Origin: an uncultured Collinsella sp.
Lineage (GTDB): Bacteria; Actinomycetota; Coriobacteriia; Coriobacteriales; Coriobacteriaceae
Direction of reading: 5' to 3'
Assembly (NCBI GenBank): GCA_900550205.1
Contig: URRJ01000020.1
Location: forward strand, 1-18,771
DNA length: 18,771 nucleotides
Under the pieces are notes generated by a model that saw only the letters and a list, made by a program, of their open reading frames with translations, did not search any database and was not told the origin of the DNA. This document shows positions 13,837 through 18,771 of the stretch, piece after piece. The first letter of the stretch is position 1, and every line of letters starts with the position of its first letter. Both the position numbers and the translations under genes were made by a program.

Positions 13837-15102
13837 CTAAGCAGTCGGTGCGTTTCTAAACGTATAGTTGCCGGGAGACCGAACGTTAATGTAGGTTACG
13901 CCCTCTACCTGCGAAAGAAGCTTGGTCACGACGCGTTCCTTCTTGGCGATATCATCAGAATCGCCCAGCGAGACCTCAACGCCATTATCAAGATTCGCAG
14001 AGATAGCCTCGACCGAAGGTATGGAAATATCCTTGATCTGCGCCAAGAATTCGTCGGAAAAACCACGCACGTAATCCAGGCCCGCTTTAACGGCCTTGGA
14101 AGAAACAGCCTGCCCCGAGACCGGCTCGACATCAGCCGAGACATCGGTGAGCAGCACGGCTCCGTAATGCTTGGCAAGCGCCAACGCAGCATCGATACCG
14201 CTCAATGTGTTGGCGCCCTCCCCCGAAGTGACGACATTTCCCTGGTCGTCCACCTCCACAGAGGTCGAAAGCGGTGCGATCCAGGTGTCATCGTCGCCGA
14301 TGGCCCAGGCAAGATCGTCGGAACTTATATAAGCGATCGCGGTAACCTTGCGCTCCGTCGGCGTAATGACGAGCGTGTGGGGAAACTGCCGTTGGACGTC
14401 CACGCCCGAGACCCACGGGTTCTGCTTGAGGTCTTCGGTGATCTGGTCGGGATTTACGTTAAAGAGCGATGTGTTCTCGGGCAGGTTGATCAGCTGTATG
14501 GCATCGTGCTTGGTCACGTGTTCGCTGCCCTCAATCTGAATATCGGTAGCGGCAAACAGGCCGGAATTGATAACGACGATGGCAACGACGGCAAGTACGG
14601 CCACAGCCGCCAAGATACCGCCCACGATTTTGCCCTTGCCCTTAACGGCAGAGGCGGCATCAGACGTCTTTCTCGCCATGGCGCCAAGCGACGACAGCGG
14701 ATTGATACCTTTTTTGGTCGCAGACGCCTTAGCGGCGGGCACCGACGTCAACGAGCGCGGCTTGGCAGCGCCCAACGTACGGCCGGAATGCGTCACTTTA
14801 GCCCCCAGCGAGGGCTTGGGCGTCACCATGGGGCGAGAGGGCTTGGCACCCATCGCCGGCTTGGACGTCACCGAGGGGCGCGGAGCCGGGTGAACCGTCT
14901 TTTTTGCGACAGGGCGCCCACCAAGTTGCGAGCCGACGACCGGACGCTTGGCGGACCGTACGGATCCAGCAGGCTTGGGGGACACAGAGGGTTTACGTTG
15001 AGACTGGACGGGTGCGCCGGAACGCCCTCCGGCGCGGCGGAAGGTAGGTTTCGATGCTCTAGAAGCCGAGGAATTTAACTTCCGGTCTGAGCTCGATGCC
15101 AT
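13837..15102 (-). CDS. ftsQ: Cell division protein FtsQ/DivIB with a long basic N-terminal tail
   Basis: FtsQ (DivIB) is a single-pass divisome protein that bridges early and late division proteins. In 421 residues it has a long cytoplasmic tail (1-155) rich in Ser, Pro, Lys, Arg and Ala; one transmembrane helix (about 159-180); a POTRA domain starting near ATDIQIEGSEHVTKHDAIQL with NPWVSGVDVQRQFPHTLVIT; and the FtsQ domain to the end. Related proteins often have 250-300 residues, so the tail accounts for the extra length. Two 12-residue near-copies, PSVTSKPAMGAK (77-88) and PMVTPKPSLGAK (91-102), lie in it. The start at ATG 15102 has GGGAGG 3 bases upstream and lies within murB, overlapping it by 44 bases. 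Such overlap is common in dcw clusters. Confidence 0.93.
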   Translation of the reverse strand: MASSSDRKLNSSASRASKPTFRRAGGRSGAPVQSQRKPSVSPKPAGSVRSAKRPVVGSQLGGRPVAKKTVHPAPRPSVTSKPAMGAKPSRPMVTPKPSLGAKVTHSGRTLGAAKPRSLTSVPAAKASATKKGINPLSSLGAMARKTSDAASAVKGKGKIVGGILAAVAVLAVVAIVVINSGLFAATDIQIEGSEHVTKHDAIQLINLPENTSLFNVNPDQITEDLKQNPWVSGVDVQRQFPHTLVITPTERKVTAIAYISSDDLAWAIGDDDTWIAPLSTSVEVDDQGNVVTSGEGANTLSGIDAALALAKHYGAVLLTDVSADVEPVSGQAVSSKAVKAGLDYVRGFSDEFLAQIKDISIPSVEAISANLDNGVEVSLGDSDDIAKKERVVTKLLSQVEGVTYINVRSPGNYTFRNAPTA

Positions 15103-15970
15103 ACGCCTCCCTCACCTTTCCGTGCACATGCCTGATAACCGCGGCCACGTCATCGGCCGAGGCGGTACCGTTATTAACGATAAAATTAGCGTGTACGGGC
15201 GAAACTTCCGCACCGCCAATCGAAAAACCCTTTAATCCACAATCCTCAATCAGCTTGCCAACACTCGCGTCGGGCGGATTGCGAAAGACCGACCCGCAAG
15301 AAGCGCGACCCATGGGCTGCGTGCGCTTGCGCCGCGTCAGGTACCGCTCCATACGCTCGCGAATGTCGGCCTTGGGCGCAGGCTTGAGCTTAAGCACGCA
15401 CTCGAGAATAATCTCGTTACGCGGCAGGCTGCACTCACGGTAGCCCCAAGCAATCTCAGACCCCGCATAATGTTTAATGCCGGATGCCGGGTCAAACGTG
15501 ACCACATCCTCGACAAGCGAACCTATCCACTCGGTCCGCGTACCGGCGTTCATGGATACGGCGCCGCCGACCGAGCCGGGGATGCCAACCGCAAACTCAA
15601 GGCCCGAAAGCCCGCGCGACAGGGCATCGTTGACCAAACGTGCGAACATAACGCCCGCGCCAACGGTCAGCGTGCAACCGTCCTCGGCAACAACCGTGCG
15701 CTGAAACTCACGCCCCAGCGAAATGACGGCACCGCGATAGCCCGCATCGGCAACAAGCAGATTAGATCCCTTGCCGATAATGACCCACGGCACCTGCTCG
15801 CGGTCGAGCACTGCCACGGCACGACGAAGGGCATGATAGCTATGGCACGTAACGAAGAGGTCGGCCTTGCCGCCGATACGATAACTCGTATGACGCGCAA
15901 GGCGTTCATCCTCGACTACATCCGTGTCAATCATGCCCGAAAGCGCCATGACGGCGTTAAACAGACCCAT
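15059..15970 (-). CDS. murB: UDP-N-acetylenolpyruvoylglucosamine reductase MurB
   Basis: MurB reduces UDP-GlcNAc-enolpyruvate to UDP-MurNAc with NADPH and bound FAD, the second committed step of peptidoglycan synthesis. The 303-residue protein has the FAD-binding marks TSYRIGGKADLFV (29-41), IIGKGSNLLV (64-73) and GIPGSVGGAVSMNAG (129-143). The catalytic serine lies in SCGSVFRNP (Ser227), and SPVHANFIVN and the catalytic Glu297 in LRPEV complete the site. The lack of the E. coli-type Tyr loop and the SCGSVF motif place it in the type II MurB group. ATG 15970 lies 5 bases past the murC stop with no clear binding site, so it is probably translated by coupling to murC. Confidence 0.96.
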   Translation of the reverse strand: MGLFNAVMALSGMIDTDVVEDERLARHTSYRIGGKADLFVTCHSYHALRRAVAVLDREQVPWVIIGKGSNLLVADAGYRGAVISLGREFQRTVVAEDGCTLTVGAGVMFARLVNDALSRGLSGLEFAVGIPGSVGGAVSMNAGTRTEWIGSLVEDVVTFDPASGIKHYAGSEIAWGYRECSLPRNEIILECVLKLKPAPKADIRERMERYLTRRKRTQPMGRASCGSVFRNPPDASVGKLIEDCGLKGFSIGGAEVSPVHANFIVNNGTASADDVAAVIRHVHGKVREAYGIELRPEVKFLGF

Positions 15971-15975
15971 AGGGG

Positions 15976-17394
15976 CTAAGCGTCTTTCTTGGCAGTCAGA
16001 TACTCGATGAACTCAGGGCCAACGGTCGTAACGTCGCCGGCGCCCATAGTAAGCAGCAGATCGCCCTCACCTACCATCTTCTCGAGCTCACGATTGAGCT
16101 CGAGACGGCTGGAGCAGTACACGACCTCCTTGCCGGGGTGCTTGGCGCGCACAGTGTCGGCGAGCATCTTGGAGGTAACGCCCGGAATCGGCATCTCGCC
16201 AGCAGAGAACACATCAATGAGCAGCAGCTTATCGGCATTGGCGAAGGCATCGGCAAAGTCATCGCACAGCGCCTGCAAACGCGAATAGCGGTGCGGCTGA
16301 AACACAACGTCGACATGCTTATAGCCCAGCGACGAGGCGGCGGCAAGCGTCGCCTTGATCTCGGTGGGGTGATGTCCGTAGTCATCAACCACGGTGATGC
16401 CGTCAATATCGCCCACATGGGTAAAGCGGCGACGAACGCCCTCAAAGCTCGAAAGCGCCTCGGCTGCGGCGTCGACGTCGAGGCCCAGGACATGGGCAAC
16501 GGTTAGCACTGCCGTGGCGTTAAGCATGTTGTGGCGACCGGGGTTGCTCTTGATCTTGACAGCATGCTCGGTCCCGTCCTCAAAGCGAACGATAAAGTCG
16601 CTCTGAATGCCCTTGACATCCGGATGCACGCAGACGACATCGTTGGTTTCGGCAAAGCCATAGGAAAGCACGTGGCGACCCGTCGACTTGGCGAGTTCGA
16701 CCAGATGCGGGTCCTCACCGCAAACGATGACGGTACCGCTCTCTCCAACCAGGCCCATAAACTTGGCAAAGGTGGCCTCGATCTCCTCGATACCTGAGTA
16801 GTGATCGAGGTGGTCGGCCTCGACGTTGGTCACGATGACCACGTTGGGATTCAGGAACAGGAACGAGCTGTCGGACTCATCGGCCTCCGCGACAAAATAG
16901 TCACCCGAGCCGTTCTTTCCGTTGGTATCGTAGCCCTCTACGATACCACCGATCAAAAAGCTGGGATCCAGGCCCATGCGGTCGAGCATGGTGGCGCACA
17001 TCGAAGACGTGGTGGTCTTGCCATGCGTGCCGGCAACAGCGATGGTAGTGTAGCCGTGGCCCAGAGCCGAGAGCATCTTGGCGCGGGGCCACACGGGAAT
17101 ACCGAGCTCGCGAGCGCGCACGAGCTCAGGGTTGGACTCCGGAATAGCGGTGGAGACAACAACCACGTCGGGCTTGACCTCGTCGATCGTGGCTGCCTCA
17201 TGGCCCACATGCACCTTCACACCAGCGCGGGTAAGTTGGCGGATATAACGTGACGTCTTAAGGTCGGAGCCGGTAACGGCATAACCGCGCTCGTGCAGAA
17301 CGAGGGCGATGCCGCTCATGCCGGCGCCGCCGATACCGATAAAGTGGGCGCTCTTGAACTCGGGCGCGGAGGTTGCAGTCTGGGAATCAGCCAT
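15976..17394 (-). CDS. murC: UDP-N-acetylmuramate-L-alanine ligase MurC
   Basis: MurC adds L-alanine to UDP-MurNAc with ATP, the first step of stem-peptide assembly in the cytoplasm. The 472-residue protein carries the N-terminal UDP-binding GIGGAGMSGIA (20-30), the ATP-binding P-loop AGTHGKTTT (121-129), the central FLNPNVVIVTNVEADHLDHY and the C-terminal DDYGHHPTEIKATL with FQPHRYSR. DYGHHPTE and HRYSR mark MurC among Mur ligases. I chose ATG 17394 (MADSQTATSA), with AAGGAG about 11 bases upstream; a GTG at 17421 would add nine residues but places the binding site inside the gene. The gap of 97 bases to murG holds no terminator. Confidence 0.96.
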   Translation of the reverse strand: MADSQTATSAPEFKSAHFIGIGGAGMSGIALVLHERGYAVTGSDLKTSRYIRQLTRAGVKVHVGHEAATIDEVKPDVVVVSTAIPESNPELVRARELGIPVWPRAKMLSALGHGYTTIAVAGTHGKTTTSSMCATMLDRMGLDPSFLIGGIVEGYDTNGKNGSGDYFVAEADESDSSFLFLNPNVVIVTNVEADHLDHYSGIEEIEATFAKFMGLVGESGTVIVCGEDPHLVELAKSTGRHVLSYGFAETNDVVCVHPDVKGIQSDFIVRFEDGTEHAVKIKSNPGRHNMLNATAVLTVAHVLGLDVDAAAEALSSFEGVRRRFTHVGDIDGITVVDDYGHHPTEIKATLAAASSLGYKHVDVVFQPHRYSRLQALCDDFADAFANADKLLLIDVFSAGEMPIPGVTSKMLADTVRAKHPGKEVVYCSSRLELNRELEKMVGEGDLLLTMGAGDVTTVGPEFIEYLTAKKDA

Positions 17395-17491
17395 GTGCTC
17401 GTGTACTCCTTGCGTAAACACTGCCTGTAACCCGTTAACTGTACCGCACCTACCGCATCAGCGCGAGGGAGACCGACGATATCCCGTCTAA

Positions 17492-18607
17492 CTAACGCAA
17501 ACCCTCTACCGCATCGGCCAGAAGAGCGGCGGCGCGGTCCTGAGCCAACCCGCGCGCCGCCTGACGCATGGCATCGCGCGCGGCGGCGTCATCCACCAGA
17601 TGCAGCAGCTCCTCGGCAAACGCCGGAGCATCGATATCGGCATCGGCACAAAGCACGCCGGCACCGGCATCGACCAGATAGCGCGCATTGGTCGTCTGGT
17701 GGTCGGCCGTGGCATGCGGATACGGCACGAGCACCGAAGGCACGGCGAGGGCGGCAATCTCGGCCACGCTCGAGGCGCCGGAACGCGAGAGCACCAGGTC
17801 AGCGGCAGCTAGCATGTCGCCCATGTTGTCAATGTAGGGCTGGACGCGATAGCGCTTCGTCTCATCGGACGTCAGCGCCAAAGCACGCTCGGTGTCCTCA
17901 AAGCCATCGGCTCCCGTCGAATGCAAAATGTAGAGATTCTCACGCGAAAGCAGCTCGCCCTTGAGCGAGGCTACGCGCTCGTTAAGATGCTGGGCACCGA
18001 GCGAACCGCCAAAGACAAGCAGCAGCACAGCGTCCTCGGGCACGCCAAGTGCCTCGCGGCCGCGGGTGCGATCGCCCTCAATGACCGAGCGGCGCACCGG
18101 ATTACCGGTCATAAGCACATGCTCAGGGTCGCCCTCGTGCTCAAAGACAGAGCGCGCAGCCGGCACCGAGATGCACACGCGGGCGGCATGGGAACTCATC
18201 ATCTTATTGGCCAGACCCGGAACAGAGTTCTGCTCGTGCAGCAGATACGGAACGCCCGCATCCTTGCACCAGCCCAGCAGCGGAACCTCGACGTAGGCAC
18301 CAAAACCGATGGCAGCATCGGGCTTGCCAACCTTTGAGAAATGACTGGCAAGCGAGCGCTTGGCCTTATTGACGCGCCACAGCGAAGTCAGCGCGGTCCA
18401 AGGACGGGAGCGGTCGAAGCCCGTGACCGTGATAGGTACAAAATCGAACCCGGCCTCGGGAACCAAACGACCCTCGAGCTTGTGTGACTGACCCACGAAC
18501 ACAACATGATGTCCGCGGTCGCGCAACTCCTCAGCCAAAGCGAGCGCAGGGTTGATATGTCCCGCCGTGCCGCCAGCTGCGATAGCAACGGTCATCTTAT
18601 CGGTCAT
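17492..18607 (-). CDS. murG: Undecaprenyl-PP-MurNAc-pentapeptide GlcNAc transferase MurG
   Basis: MurG transfers GlcNAc from UDP-GlcNAc to lipid I, forming lipid II on the inner face of the membrane. The 371-residue GT28 enzyme shows the N-terminal glycine-rich AAGGTAGHINPALALAEEL (10-28), GFGAYVEVP, HEQNSVPGLANK, the second glycine-rich loop FGGSLGAQHLNE, and the donor-binding RSGASSVAEIAALAVPSVLVPYP with HATADHQTTNA. GFGAYVEVP is a slight change from the usual GGYVS but keeps the loop. The length is normal. AAGGGA lies 6 bases before ATG 18607, which sits within the final codons of the preceding frame and overlaps it by 11 bases. Confidence 0.96.
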   Translation of the reverse strand: MTDKMTVAIAAGGTAGHINPALALAEELRDRGHHVVFVGQSHKLEGRLVPEAGFDFVPITVTGFDRSRPWTALTSLWRVNKAKRSLASHFSKVGKPDAAIGFGAYVEVPLLGWCKDAGVPYLLHEQNSVPGLANKMMSSHAARVCISVPAARSVFEHEGDPEHVLMTGNPVRRSVIEGDRTRGREALGVPEDAVLLLVFGGSLGAQHLNERVASLKGELLSRENLYILHSTGADGFEDTERALALTSDETKRYRVQPYIDNMGDMLAAADLVLSRSGASSVAEIAALAVPSVLVPYPHATADHQTTNARYLVDAGAGVLCADADIDAPAFAEELLHLVDDAAARDAMRQAARGLAQDRAAALLADAVEGLR

Positions 18608-18771
18608 GGTAATCCCTTCGTACGCGCGGTCCCTTATCGTCGGTGCGCAGACGCGCCGACGGGTCCGAATTCAAATCGATTCGATTATATCCGCCACCCG
18701 AGCTTCGGGGGTTCGGGCGTTGGGAACGCCCCTGCGGCGCCGTTCGCGGGCGCGGACGAGCCGCCGGCTCG
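18597..18771 (-). CDS. ftsW: C-terminal tail of the gene before murG, probably FtsW
   Basis: A frame enters at the window edge and stays open for 57 codons to a TAA at 18599-18597, overlapping the murG start by 11 bases. The visible residues form a polar, Arg/Pro/Ser-rich tail (ending in SARLRTDDKGPRVRRDYHDR), as expected for the cytoplasmic end of a membrane protein and not for an enzyme core. In dcw clusters the gene before murG is usually ftsW, the SEDS polymerase of septal peptidoglycan, and FtsW proteins of actinobacteria often end in such tails. No diagnostic SEDS motif lies inside the window, so the name rests on position. The open frame itself is well supported by its tight overlap with murG. 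Confidence 0.6.
   Translation of the reverse strand, partial: EPAARPRPRTAPQGRSQRPNPRSSGGGYNRIDLNSDPSARLRTDDKGPRVRRDYHDR

Noticed and set aside
14167..15078. 303-residue plus-strand frame opposite ftsQ
   Set aside because: Antisense shadow with Arg/His/Gly-rich sequence and no domain; FtsQ on the other strand is well supported.

Overview
The window looks like a stretch of chromosome from a Coriobacteriia actinobacterium, most probably Collinsella or a close relative. The clues are the high GC content, the ftsW-murG-murC-murB-ftsQ-ftsZ order, a SepF/YggT/DivIVA block as in Gram-positive bacteria, and the protein sequences themselves. The genus is inferred from protein style and gene order; no 16S or marker comparison was possible. 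Almost every gene from 4.3 kb onward is on the minus strand, so the biological reading order runs from high to low coordinates.

Right part (18771 down to 11474): the division and cell wall (dcw) cluster. It holds the C-terminal tail of a probable ftsW, then murG, murC, murB, ftsQ, ftsZ (followed by an intrinsic terminator) and pgeF (ylmD/yfiH family). Middle part (11477 down to 7038): a complete high-affinity phosphate operon, pstS-pstC-pstA-pstB-phoU. Its first gene overlaps the end of pgeF by an ATGA junction. Next (6917 down to 4345): yggS, sepF, yggT and divIVA, which in many Gram-positive dcw clusters follow pgeF directly. The pst-phoU operon therefore sits inside what is normally a continuous division block.

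Left part (4197 down to 1): a plus-strand nitroreductase, then a plus-strand pair made of a PiT-type low-affinity phosphate transporter and its DUF47/PhoU-like partner. Minus-strand genes follow: a small conserved protein, a Bax-inhibitor-1 family membrane protein and the start of an unrecognised gene running off the window. The window thus carries both a Pst and a PiT phosphate system, each with its own PhoU-like protein.

I do not see a clearly new multi-gene system. The observations most worth a second look are: a one-base frameshift that puts the conserved acidic DivIVA tail out of frame; a yggT gene whose first membrane helix lies upstream of any ATG/GTG/TTG start; a 106-base imperfect palindrome between the DUF47 gene and the nitroreductase; a TTTGG-rich segment and a codon-use switch in the nitroreductase; a three-codon mini-ORF behind a perfect Shine-Dalgarno sequence ahead of the PiT gene; and the pst operon insertion with its pgeF-pstS overlap.
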